Below the pieces are notes generated by a model. The model did not search any database. It had not been told where the DNA came from and saw only the letters and a program-made list of their open reading frames with translations. DNA of 64,000 bases from Symsagittifera roscoffensis (lineage: Eukaryota > Xenacoelomorpha > Acoela > Convolutidae): contig NC_087066.1 of NCBI RefSeq assembly GCF_963678635.1, positions 5,857,954-5,921,953 of the forward strand. The letters are read 5' to 3'. Below are positions 1 to 25,400 of the stretch, in pieces (position 1 is the stretch's first letter; each line of letters opens with the position of its first letter). Both the position numbers and the translations under genes were made by a program.

Positions 1-490
1 GCCGAAGACAGAAGGAAAACGAGTCTTTGAAAAATTCCACGAAACATTATCTGAGTTGGCGAAAAATTGTAAATTGGGAGAACTCGAGTGAGAATTAGTC
101 AGAGATATTTTTATTACAAACATGCGAAGCGTTGAGATCCAGAAGAAACTAAGTATCGAATACTTGACCCCAGAAAACGTGCTATCTTATGTATTTGTCC
201 ACGAGAAATGTACCAAAATTCACCAACAGTACCTAAAAATCCCTGTCTATAATGCGGTACAAAGACCACAATACGTAAAGAACGAACCAACCCTAAATAT
301 CGTCGAAAACAACAAATGTCGAAACTGCGGTCAGCAGTTCAAGAAAGGACATCTAACTACGTGCCCAGCCAGAGATAGAAACTGCAATACGTGCGGCCGT
401 AAGGGACATTTTGCAAAAAACTGCAGGAGTACTGCAAGAACGCAAACGAATGTAGTCGAACGAAACCAAACATCTCACAGTAAAAAATAG
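1..490 (+). pseudogene. Ty3/gypsy-type Gag fragment with zinc knuckles
   Basis: The frame is open from the left edge except for one in-frame TGA at 89-91, then runs on from an ATG at 122 to a stop at 488-490. The N-terminal part reads like the helical end of a gypsy-type Gag. Around residues 61-100 (counted from 122) are two Cys/His clusters: a Cys-x2-Cys-Gly cluster with GH and CPAR, then a second knuckle with CGRKGHFAKNC. This paired arrangement is typical of Ty3/gypsy Gag nucleocapsid, which binds the element's RNA. The internal stop, and the frame change before the protease part downstream, mark it as a relic. The start of the element lies outside the window. Confidence 0.7.
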
Positions 491-535
491 CCGGGCTAGC
501 CAGCACAGCAAGAGAATCCCGAATTCGAAATCAAC

Positions 536-1165
536 TTGGATGATTTTTTAGTTCTAGCGGTGGACACGGATAATCAAATAAAAGCAGTTGAAGACAAGAT
601 TGAGCGTGGAGTGCGAACCGTATTCAATCACGAAGGCCTAGAACCAAAAAAGACGCTGATGGTATCCTGGGAAATTTCAACCCTTACCATACCGAAATTC
701 AGATTGACTCAGCAAGCCCAGTTTCATTTGTAAAAAAATATCTACTTCATGAATTGAAAATTCGAGATAGGTTTTTAAAGATAGAAGCATTGGGCGAAAG
801 CACAAAGAAAGCATATCAGGGCTTCGGGAGTACAATAAACATCATTGGAAGAGTTCGGGTGAGGATTCGATCGAAGGGTTGGGACGCTACAGATCAAAAA
901 CTATTCATTACCAAAGGAGCAAAAAGAAATCTCCTCGGAAATGACATACTACCGAACCAGGGAATAGAAGTATTTCAGAAACAACCACCACCCAATGGGT
1001 CAGAGTTACGGAAAACCCAGAAAAGATCTCCCATCGGGACAGACGTCAACCAAATAAAATTTGCATCGGAATGAAAATCAGACCAGGACCAAGACACACC
1101 ATTACAAAGTGAGTTTAAAGCATACATATCAAGACAATTTTCCGACCTTATAAAAAGATCCCTTA
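536..1165 (+). pseudogene. Ty3/gypsy-type aspartic protease fragment, frameshifted and truncated
   Basis: The first part (536-733) is in the Gag frame. The protease similarity then continues in another frame: an IDSASPVSFV segment near 700-730, where retropepsins usually have D-T/S-G, then a Gly-rich flap region, and the closing LLGNDIL motif near 930-950. This is the usual order of a retroviral-type aspartic protease. The Ala in the D-S-A triad departs from the normal motif. After about 1165, where reverse transcriptase should begin, similarity stops. No RT, RNase H or integrase is visible, so this is a truncated, frameshifted remnant of the same element as the Gag piece. Confidence 0.6.
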
Positions 1166-1320
1166 GTCTTTTAATCTAGTCTTTGATAAAAGCCTACTAA
1201 CGAAATATTAGGGATCTTAAACCAACAAGTCTTAAACTAGTCTTAGTTTAAGTTAACAGATTAAACCAATCGACGGTTTTATTCTAACTTTTTAACATAG
1301 ACATACTTTATTAATTGTTT

Positions 1321-1420
1321 GTGGATTCGACAAACTGTTCCGGATTCCGCAAACTTGTTGCGGATTCCGCAAATTTTGTGGGGATTTCACAAATGCTGTT
1401 ACGGATTCCTCAAAATCGTC
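1321..1420 (+). repeat. Degenerate 20-bp tandem repeat
   Basis: Five consecutive units of about 20 bp share the core CGGATTCCGCAAA, with variation between units. Units start at about 1321, 1341, 1361, 1381 and 1402. The array happens to be open in one frame but shows no recognisable protein. It lies between the gypsy relic and the tubulin exons. Confidence 0.6.
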
Positions 1421-1827
1421 TGTTTTCGGAGCGTTTTGGAGAAATACAGTGTTTTAGCTCTTTGTGCGTGGAACCAAACACAGTAAAGATAATAATAAAA
1501 AAAGAAGCAAGGTTGTGAATTCCGCGACAAATCTGTTTTCAGTCTGTAGCAAAAGCCGCTCAAATTTCACAAATACACAGTTTGATCTCGTAATGAGTTT
1601 GCCTGGCCGTCAAGCAACGAGAACGGATCATAGTGGGCCAAGAATCTGAAACCTTTTTGTTGTGAATGCGAAAACTTCGCCACTGTCTACCTAGTGCTTT
1701 TCTGGTTGCCACCGTAAAAATTTTAAAGAAATTTATACTAAATTAATTTGTGAAATAACACCTCAGGAGAATCGTTTTTGCATTTTTAGTTGTTTTAATT
1801 TTTACTCCTATTCCCGTCAGAGCTCAC

Positions 1828-15222
<13,395 letters not shown>

Positions 15223-15236
<14 letters not shown>

Positions 15237-15322
15237 TTTGGAACGATTGTGAGCCACGCTTGAATAGTTCGCTCCAATGTAAGGTCATTTTGCACAATGG
15301 GATGGAAGTCCACAAATTGTCT
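15223..15322 (-). CDS. Candidate exon of an unidentified gene
   Basis: Read on the minus strand, a good acceptor (ttttcag at 15329-15323) precedes a 100-nt open segment encoding 33 residues, which include QFVDFHPIVQND and TIQAWLTIV, followed by a donor (CAG/gttaaa at 15223-15222). The protein is not recognised. A diverged second copy of the region lies near 16883-17110, where the acceptor is lost. The right end of the tubulin triplication falls inside this segment at 15236. No partner exons could be joined with confidence. Confidence 0.3.
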
Positions 15323-18025
15323 CTGAAAATTGTATAAGAAGCAAAAACTTTTTCAAATTGATATAAATTTTTTTGTAGATCAGGTTTAAATTTTTTTATT
15401 AAAAAAAAAGCTAGATAAAGATTCCAAAACAAGTTTCCATGTATTGAATTTGAATTTCTGACTGCTTAAAAAAATAATCATTTAAGACCTCGTTTTTTGA
15501 TTTTAATTTAAAAAACTCACATTTTTGTCATTACCGCGGTTTTTTCTCGAATTTGTTTCAAATATTAATCGAAAAACGACTGAAAGAGCTGCAAAACTTT
15601 GTATCACTTGACCCTGTTCAAATTTTTTTTAAAATTTTTTTTGTAACCTGAATTTGATAATAAAACCAAAAAAAAAACAGGTATACTGGCATGTCCTTGG
15701 CAATGATGTTTGATTGTTGCAATATGTTCTATCTCTTTTCTCTACTTATTGCATATTTGTATGCTTCTTTTGTGTTCTCGTTTCTGCAAGAAATTCCTCC
15801 AAGTTATATTTTTCGTTGTTTTTACCGTGATTGAATATTGCAGCTAATCTTCTTCCCAGTCTCGGCAGTCCGTTTTTGATGCCAATTCGACCAACTCAGA
15901 ATGTAATTGTTTGAGTGATTTATTTTTTTACTAAACTCTTTTACTAACAATTTGCCTTTCAATTGTAATAAATCTTTTTGCCACAAAAAAGTGTCTTAGA
16001 TTTCTTTTCACAGGTCTTCGTTGATATTCTTTTATAAATCTAGGTCCGGTCTTCTTTGCTAGATACTGCGTTGTATTTTTGATGTCTCACGGGATGGTAC
16101 CACATATTACTCATGTACTCACTGTTTTTTTATTCTGATTGACTTTTTCCTCTTGATTTTTGTATTCCCGGTCTCTCGTTTGTTCTTTTGTAAGGACTCC
16201 TATATCTTCCTCTAGCTTTGAAGAAACTGGTCTGCGAGGTGTAGTTTGTCTGTTTTGCTATTGTTCTTTGAAGGCTTTTAGGGCAAATTTTGCCATTTGC
16301 AACCGTATCACCCATTCTAAGCATTCAAATGGTTGCTCTTCTGTGCGCTTGCGCCAAACTGGTTGGGAGCTCATCGTTTTTGGTTTGCTGATTGCTTTAT
16401 GTCATAAGATTATGCTATTATCCATACAATTTTTGATGGTATAAGAGTAGGTATGACTACACTGCTATCCGTAATGCACTCGAAAAAGTTACGACAACAA
16501 AATATACTGCAGACTGTTATTCAGAACTGCAAACAGTCGACAGATAAACTCACAAAGAGAACAGGCTCTATAACTTTAGCTGGTGGCCTTTAAAGATCAA
16601 CCGAGCTCCATGGCTTCCAATTCCAAAAAAAAACAACTAAATTCAATTTCACGCATAGACCACATAGAATGAATAAATAGGAAAAAAGCCGGTCGGATAG
16701 AGATCTAGTTGGTCTTGATTCAGTAAATTTTGACTGCTTTATGTCTAAGAAGAACATCCGATACGTGAAACTTCCCAACTGGAATAAAAACAAGGATTGT
16801 CGATTGCTGTGCAAGTATTTTACAGAATGCTCCGATCAGCTTCCTAAAAATTTTCTTTTATTTTTCAAATTAGTGTCATTTTAGCGCGCTGGGATGGAAA
16901 TCCACAAATTGCATATGATATTTGAATAACAAACAAAAAAGGTTCAAAATATTTTACTTTTTTCGCAAAACAGTTTCAATTTTTTTTTTTACTTCTTAAA
17001 CTTCGAACTAAAGCTAAAACTCAAATTTATGTCATTGCCGGGAATTTTTTTTGAATTGTTTTAAATATCACTCGAATAACGACGGAAAGATCTGCAAATT
17101 GATCTATCACTCGAGCCACTTCAATGATTATTTGATTTGTTGTACAAAAAAAAATAAAAAAAAAACAGAAACAAGAAACTAGTACACACTCGAAGGCAAA
17201 TTTTTTCCCCACTTTGAACGATAAACTTATACCATGACGTTAGAAGTTTAAACACAAGACGTAGTTCAATAAGCCTATTCCAATTTAGCCAACTCTCGGG
17301 TTAATGTCGCCGGCTCCTAATTCCATATAGAGTCATACCATACCCTCTATCTGCAAGCTCACACTTTTGTGCCGTGACTGCGGTGGCCGTTTTTAATTCG
17401 GCCAAAAATACATCTATTAGGCGAACACTAGAAATCAAGTATTTGACATTCTTTTTGAAAAAGTCTGATGTTTGCAGTATTAAACATGTTTTTCGTATGT
17501 TTGCAACACAAAAACTTTTTGGTTTTTCGGATGTTTGACATACTGAACCCATATTTTTTGAGCAAAGTTGTCCCTTACGAATGGGCTATTTTAAAAATTC
17601 TTAACCAACTTTTAAAAAATTTTACTATCCTTTCCGCATTTTGGGAAGGAAAAATAAGCTAGTCTAATGGTTTAAGTACACTCATAATACTCGCATTATA
17701 TACTAGATCATTTTTCCAATTTTTTCAACGTGAATTAATAATAAATGAACTTCTTGCTATTAATTTACATTCAAGCTCTAAAAGCGCACCTTCTATATGA
17801 AAACAGCTGATTCCGTTTCAACGTAAATCACTACACAGTTTTAAAGTCTGCGCATTTTGGCTCAAAAAGCGGAGCATTTGAAATCATTCTTTATCAAACT
17901 TGGGTAAACTTACTTTGGGTGAAAACAGACAACATGAAAGGACAAATATTTGTTTAAATAATCAAATAAAGATCACTCATCGCTCCAAAACTTCGATGCA
18001 ACTTCTTGATTCTTGTTCTTTGTTT

Positions 18026-18217
18026 GGGTGACCGGAAAATAGGACGACAACAGTTAAGACGACAATAGTTTTTGACGGGATTTTAATTCTCGACATTGTA
18101 TTTTTGAGAAGTTTAAACGCTTAAATTCGAACTGCTCATTTTACATGCATTAACTCTTATTTGTCGTCTTAATGTCTTGACGTCTTAATGGCCTGTCGTC
18201 TTATTTATCTAGCACCC
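18026..18217. mobile_element. MITE with GGGTG ends and 7-bp target duplication
   Basis: A 192-bp element has ends GGGTGACCGG and CTAGCACCC. The inverted ends share a run of GACGACA-type motifs. It is flanked by TTTGTTT on both sides (18019-18025 and 18218-18224). It has no coding capacity. The superfamily is not certain. Confidence 0.6.
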
Positions 18218-18494
18218 TTTGTTTGTGGTCAAATCATTAGTCGAAGTACTTATGACAAATTAACTTCTCGAACTTTGAATCAACTACACTGAGTTGCAAA
18301 ATTTAGCATAGGACATAGCTAATTGAAGAGAGCAATTGACTTATTTGACAAAATTTAGTTCCGAGAAAAGCCAATTTTTCAGACTAAAAGTATGTCTGAA
18401 AGTATATGAAAATATACACAACTGCAGGCAAAATTGAATCAAAACCAACAGAATACTGAGAATACTGCTCTTTTTAGTTAATTCAGTCTTTAGA

Positions 18495-18694
18495 GTCGCA
18501 AAAAGCTGGAACAGACAAAATTAATTAAAAAGAACAACAGACATTTTCAGAAATGTTTCGCATGCAAAGATTAATATTTCCGACAGAAAGGATGTCTCAA
18601 GGTCACCTTAAAATTCGAATTTGCATGCGAAAATTGCTCAAAATTGGTAGATTGCTCTTTTAATTATTTCTGTCTGTTCAAACTTTTTGCTACT
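18495..18694. repeat. Inverted repeat pair, possible MITE
   Basis: The segment at 18495-18540 (GCAAAAAG, then AACAGACA and AATTAAAA) is matched in reverse complement by 18651-18694. The arms are about 45 bp with several mismatches and are separated by about 110 bp. A target duplication was not identified. Confidence 0.4.
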
Positions 18695-19455
18695 AATTAT
18701 CGTTTTAAACCAATTTATCGGACAACGTTTGAAAATTTTGAAATAATTTTGACCTTCATGCTAAAATGAGTTCGAGGATCTTGTTAACTATCCCCCCCCC
18801 CCCCCCTTTGGACCTTGTTAACTATTCCCCCATGCATGTTTTATTTTTGACAACCATTTCTGTATAAAATATGCATTTCAGAAATGTCAACAATTTAGTG
18901 GGTTTTCATTTTTGCGCGTTCGTATTTGTTTTACTCACTATCTATATACTACCCTCGTAAAAAATTTTAAATATAAATATTTTTTGAAAATTTTGAATGG
19001 TTTTAACTATTGAAAATTGGGCCGCCAAATTTGAATTTCTGAAAATCGAAATAGGGGGCGGGAGGAATTTTTGGCCGGCGTTTTATGTGCTAGTTCTCAT
19101 TGAAAGTTGCATGATCAATCGCTGGTCATTGGAAATTGTTCTGAAGTTATGGGCTTTAAGTGATTCAAAAAAACTGCCGTCTCTGAAAAAGCGCAATCGT
19201 TTTGCACTGCTCTTTTGACAGTTCAAACGCAACTTGAAAAAAATGCTTGCAATCTCAACGCCATTTCACTGTCTCAAGGGCAAAATTATTTCAAAACGTT
19301 AAGACGTCCGATAAAACTACAAACTATACATTCGAAGTTTTGCAACTTAAATATTACGAACTTTTTTTTCTAAATAATTTCAATTGAAAGTTGAATTAGT
19401 TTATGTTGTTATTAGATAGTGTTATTTGATTAAAGTTATCAAAAACTTACCAATT

Positions 19456-22400
19456 ATGCTTTACTCTCCGCCCATAAAACTCTACCAACAGACTATTTTT
19501 CCAGCTATCAGACAATCACATGCATTTATAGCCTTATCAGTTTGTTTAGTGTTGACATCCATGCTTCTGATAAATGACGCGTTGGAGAAAAATCAACCCT
19601 TTCAGTATTTGCCCAACTTAAACCCAAACAGATCTGCTCATGACTTCGACCCTATTCCAACACGGATCAAAAAATTTGCCCGATCGTATTATAAATGCGA
19701 CAAAAACATCACATTGTCGAAATTTACTCACGAAGACTCGGAGTCCAACCAGTTATTTTTTCTAGAAACTTCTGGAAGGACTTTCATAAAAGGGCGTCAA
19801 ATGTGTTCAATTGAATCTGCTGCGTTAATGTCGGAATTGAAGCTAAAAATAATTTTGAAATCGCCAGTTTTGGACTTGTCGAAAAGTCGGAGTTTGTGCC
19901 ATATTTTCTACTCTTACGACAATGTCGGTTTTTACGCACTGGATTTCAAGGGTTTGCTTCGTGACACGCCAGCGGAAGGCTTGGAGGTAAAGTGTCGCAT
20001 TATACTTGGGTAATTGAAGGCTCTTTTTCCTTGTCCCCCACCTCACATAAGCATCATTTTTATGGTGTAACGAGGGGTTTTAAAAAGTTAAATATGAAGA
20101 CCAAATATGTTTGTCATGGCCTAATTAGTACGCGTGCCAATTTTCGTAACATTTAGATAACGTGAACGAATTTGCAGGTGGGGAAAATAGAAAAGAGCCT
20201 AATTGAATTGCCGCTTTTAAAACTGTTTCGTCTCAGTTTTTTAAACAGACCCTTTGCAATTTCGAAAAAACGCATGTTAATTTTTCAGAAAAACTATTGT
20301 CACGTTGAGCAACTGGGGGACCGGCCTATCAGCATGTGCGTCGAATAGCATGCCCATGTAAAAAAATATAGTTTGAAGATTCGCTTTTTCACGTTTTGCT
20401 TACTCAAATTTGAAATTTAGAACAGCTGAATTTTTAAATAGGTGAAAGTGAAATAAAAACTCCCCTTACAAATCAAAAGATTTTCGAAATTATTTGAAAC
20501 TTTAAGCTAATTTGTTTTTCGTCTGAAAGCACGCGCAGTTAAAGTTATTATCGCATGCTAATGGGCACACATGCTAATCGTTACACCTTCGTTTTGAGTG
20601 GGGCTGAAACCGCAAAATAAAACGCGTTTTAGGACATTTTTCAAACATTGGATCAAATTAACATCCTTCCCCCCCCCCAAAAAAAATAAACCAAGTTAAG
20701 CTCCTCCTCCACCCCAGCGCTTAATATAAATTAAATTTGCCAAGCGATGCATGTAAAACGCTCGATTCTGATTGGCTGAAAAATCCCAACTTAAAACCAA
20801 GTCAACATCCTCCCTCCCCCCCCCCCCCCCAACGGCTTTTAACTTAGGGGATTTTAACTTGGTCACAAATATTTTACCAGATACGGTCATTCTATAGCTC
20901 TGCAATTCTCGAAATTATCAAAACGGCAGTTTTTTCAAAATGCTCACCATTTGTAGGAGCGCGTGTCATTTGTGTTTAGGAGCGCGTAGCACGAGTGGTT
21001 GGCCATCAGATGGTGCACACAAGTGACATAGCCAGACTGGCTCTGGCTTACAAGTACGGGGGATTCTACCTCGATCTGGACATCATAGTGCTCAGGAGCC
21101 TCAAAGAGTTGCACAACTTCCTCATTCTGGAAAATGGAAAACCCAGCATGTATGCAACTTTTTCTCTTTTATTGTTTCTCAATCAGATAGTTATTGTTCC
21201 GACTTTCGATACGAAAGTAACGGAATACAGTGCTGATTTAAATTAACCGGACAAAACGCGTTAAACCTGAAATTTAAAACGCGTTTTTTTTTTCAAATTG
21301 GGTTGAGTTTAGGTGAAAACTTATGAAGACAAATCTTGCTTAACATTTTAGCAGAATTAATATGGCGTAATTTGTTTTGCAAAATTCGGGCCTTATACTG
21401 TAAGAAGAACATAACCTCTAAAAAATTGTATAAAACATTTTATTTTTGTTTGATAGGCAAAAAAGGTAGTTTTTACTATATAAAATACCAACTTTTTGTT
21501 TAAAAACAATTTTTAAACAATTTGCAATTTTTTTTAAAGAAAATACCCTTCTTAAAATTTTTTGGGCTACGTAAGGGGCTCACTTTGATATAATTATGTC
21601 TATGATCGACTCCGTATTTTTGGCGTAATTTTTGATTAACTAAGAAAAGCCAAAATGAGCTATTTTTGGGGTAAAATTTTGGGCCCGAATTTTGCAAAAC
21701 AAATTACGCCATATTAATTCTGCTAAAATTTTGAGCAAGTTTTGTCTTCATAAGTTTTCACCTAAACTCAACCCAATTTGAGAAAAACGGGTTTTATTTT
21801 TCAAGTTTAACGCGTTTTGTCCGGTCAATTTAAATCAGCACTGTATTTGTGAGAGGGATGGGTTTTTTTTCAGACAAATTTCGACTTTTTAACTCGCCAT
21901 TTTTGACGGACTCTTTTTATATCATTGGAAAGGTATTGTTGTCTTGATCTCAAATTTGAAAAGATATTTCACCTGCGATCGGTTTTCGTAACGTTATGGG
22001 GGTTTAAAGATTGCCATTTTGGCCAACTTGGGACAATTAACGCGCGATAAATTTCGCGTTATTAACGCGTAAGCGGAGATTTAATCCGTGTTAGAAATTG
22101 TTCCAAATTGGTTGAAAATAGCTTATTTGCCATAATTTATTTGTTACAAGGAGCGATATCTATCCTTTTGTACTTTATATGGCGAGTGGGGGGATGATTT
22201 TCATTTAAAAAAAAATCAAATTTTAGGAAACAATTTTTTCATTTTGTTTTATTTCATTTAATCTTTCCATGTTATTACTGCTCCATAGACCTTAAGAGGC
22301 AGTCGGAACATTCAAGGCCTCGCCCTGATACGAGCAGTCTTGTTAGTTTATGCTACTGAAACAAGTGTTAACGCTGCTGGTTTGCTTTGCTGATTATGTA

Positions 22401-25400
22401 GCTTAGGTAGATTATTTGGTTAAGTGAACGCACCCTTTTGTTTTGTGCTAATACACCGGATTAAAAGGTAAGTATTCAAATTTTTTTCTAAATTCTTTTC
22501 TTTCCTGCGGCGAAAACTACATATGTATCGGCTCCTGATTTTGAAGGCCGTTTTTATTTCTCCAATAATTCATCGAAAAAACGCAACTTACCTCAAAACT
22601 GTCGACATTATTTATGATGGAACAAATTTAGCTGGTTGCTCTGAAAGTAGCGCAAAATGTTCATCGATTGCAAAAAGAATTAAAAAAGAATCGTAAAAAC
22701 CAAAAAAAAATCAATTATGTTTTTAAAATATGTTTTTTTTTCTTGATAGTCAGTTTGGTAAAACTTGCGAAAATGACAAGTGAAAATAGGTAAAACTAAT
22801 GAGAAATACGTAGACATTTCAGTTTGTTGCTTTTTTTGGAGGCCGAAGCACGGCCGAAAAAATTTTTTAAATTTTTTGACACTTGACCCCAAAGCTCTTT
22901 ATTTGAGGTCAGAACAAAACCAAAACAAAGCCGAAAGTTAATCACGTTCATATCATTTTTTTGACCAAGTGTCGTAACTTGCTTTTTGTTGACTTTCGAA
23001 GAAAATGAGGAAGGTATAAGCCTGGGGTGTTTTTTGTACTCAGAACTTTTTGGATCATTTGGTGTCTCCAAACCTTGAACTACCTGGACCCCTGCCGTGC
23101 GCGCACACCACTATGTTAGCGTAACTGGTGGTTCAATATAAATCGAGTCTTAAAAACTGATCGTTTTATACTTCGTTGATCATTTTAGGCCGAAAACTTC
23201 AAACGAAATATTTACGCCTGTTGAATTATTCTGCACCACAAAATTGTTTCTAATGGAATTGAGGCAAGCTAACTTGTCTAATTATTGTTCCGACTTTCGA
23301 TACGAAAGTAACGGAATATTTGTGCTCGGGGTGGGTTTTTTTTCTTCAGACAAATTTCGACTTTTTAACTAACCATTTTTGACAAAATTGCCATAATTTA
23401 TTTGTTACAAGGAGCGATATCTATCCTTTTGTACTTTATATGGCGAGTGGGGGGATGATTTTCATTAAAAAAAAATCAAATTTTAGGAAACAATTTTTTC
23501 ATTTTGTTTTATTTCATTTAATCTTTCCATGTTATTACTGCTCCATAGACCTTAAGAGGCAGTCGGAACATTCAAGGCCTCGCCCTGATACGAGCAGTCT
23601 TGTTAGTTTATGCTACTGAAACAAGTGTTAACGCTGCTGGTTTGCTTTGCTGATTATGTAGCTTAGGTAGATTATTTGGTTAAGTGAACGCACCCTTTTG
23701 TTTTGTGCTAATACACCGGATTAAAAGGTAAGTATTCAAATTTTTTTCTAAATTCTTTTCTTTCCTGCGGCGAAAACTACATATGTATTGGCTCCTGATT
23801 TTGAAGGCCGTTTTTATTTCTCCAATAATTCATCGAAAAAACGCATCTTACCTCAAAACTGTCGACATTATTTATGATGGAACAAATTTAGCTGGTTGCT
23901 CTGAAAGTAGCGCAAAATGTTCATCGATTGCAAAAACAATTAAAAAAGAATCGTAAAAACCAAAAAAAAATTATTTATGTTTTAAAAATATGTTTTTTTT
24001 TCTTGATAGTCAGTTTGGTAAAACTTGCGAAAATGACAAGTGAAAATAGGTAAAACTAATGAGAAATACGTAGACATTTCAGTTTGTTGCTTTTTTTTGG
24101 AGGCCGAAGCACGGCCGAAAAAATTTTTTAAATTTTTTGACATTTGACCCCAAAGCTCTTTATTTGAGGTCAGAACAAAACCAAAACAAAGCCGAAAGTT
24201 AATCACGTTCATATCATTTTTTTGACCAAGTGTCGTAACTTGCTTTTTGTTGACTTTCGAAGAAAATGAGGAAGGTATAAGCCTGGGGTGTTTTTTGTAC
24301 TCAGACCTTTTTGGATCATTTGGTGTCTCCAAACCTTGAACTACCTGGACCCCTGCCGTGCGCGCACACCACTATGTTAGCGTAACTGGTGGTTCAATAT
24401 AAATCGAGTCCTAAAAACTGATCGTTTTATACTTCGTTGATCATTTTAGGCCGAAAACTTCAAACAAAATATTTACGCCTGTTGAATTGTTCTGCACCAC
24501 AAAATTGTTTCTAATGGAATTGAGGCAAGCTAACTTGTCTAATTATTGTTCCGACTTTCGATACGAAAGTAACGGAATATTTGTGCTCGGGGTGGGTTTT
24601 TTTTCTTCAGACAAATTTCGACTTTTTAACTAACCATTTTTGACAAAATTGCCATAATTGATTTGTTACAAGGAGCGAAATCTATCTTTTTGTACTTTAT
24701 ATGGCGTGTGGGGTGATGATTTTCATTAAAAAGTTTTAGAAAAAAAAAGTTTCGTTTTTTTTTATTTCATTTATTTTTTTAAATGTTTTTACTGCTCCAT
24801 AAAACCTTAAAAGGCAGTCGGAACATTCAGGGTTTAGCCCTGATACGAGCAGTTTTGTTTTCCTATAAGACTCAGTTTAAACACTTAAAGTTTGATATTA
24901 TCAGCCTGAAAACAGAAAACAAGATTTCAACCCCCTGCTCCTTCAAAGGATGCCCCTTTTGTACTATTTTGAGATTTTTATTTTTGGCTGAATGACCCTA
25001 AAATGTTTCCAAGAACGCCATCGGCGCCAAAGTATATTTCTTTAGAGGAGGGAGCGCGCACCAAAAAAAACTCAAATTTTTGGTCCAAATTTTACAAAAA
25101 AGGCCCAAAAACGCCTTTTTGACCTGTTTTTCTTCGAACGTTGCCTGCAGCCCAGATAATTTGGTCAAAATAGGGTCATCATGGTGATTTGGGAGAGCTC
25201 AGAAAATTATTTTATTGACCTAAAAAAATTCAACGATTTTTTCAATTTTTTGAAAGTCCGCCCCTGCCTCGAGAAAATCCTAGATCCGCCCCTGATTGGG
25301 AACCTTCAGGGCTTTACACTGTTACAAATAGTCTTTCTGTTCCGGCTTCCTAGGAAAGTGAAGAACATATATCTCTTGATCTCTCGATCTCTTGATCTGC

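Larger units (their letters stand above)
15237..19455. other. Non-coding AT-rich stretch between the tubulin repeats and the glycosyltransferase
   Basis: Beyond the candidate exon at its left end and the two inverted-repeat elements listed separately, this stretch shows only short open frames. A plus-strand frame at about 16681-16871 (about 60 residues, containing MSKKNIRYVKL) and minus-strand scraps around 15840-16330 look like decayed coding sequence but match nothing I recognise. A C-run of about 18 bases lies near 18792-18808. The promoter of the glycosyltransferase should be near 19300-19455, but no clear element is seen. Confidence 0.4.

Noticed and set aside
22796-23071. Minus-strand frame, repeated at 23982-24332
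   Set aside because: Its apparent conservation is explained by the 1261-bp tandem duplication; no known domain, and the composition is ordinary for AT-rich DNA.
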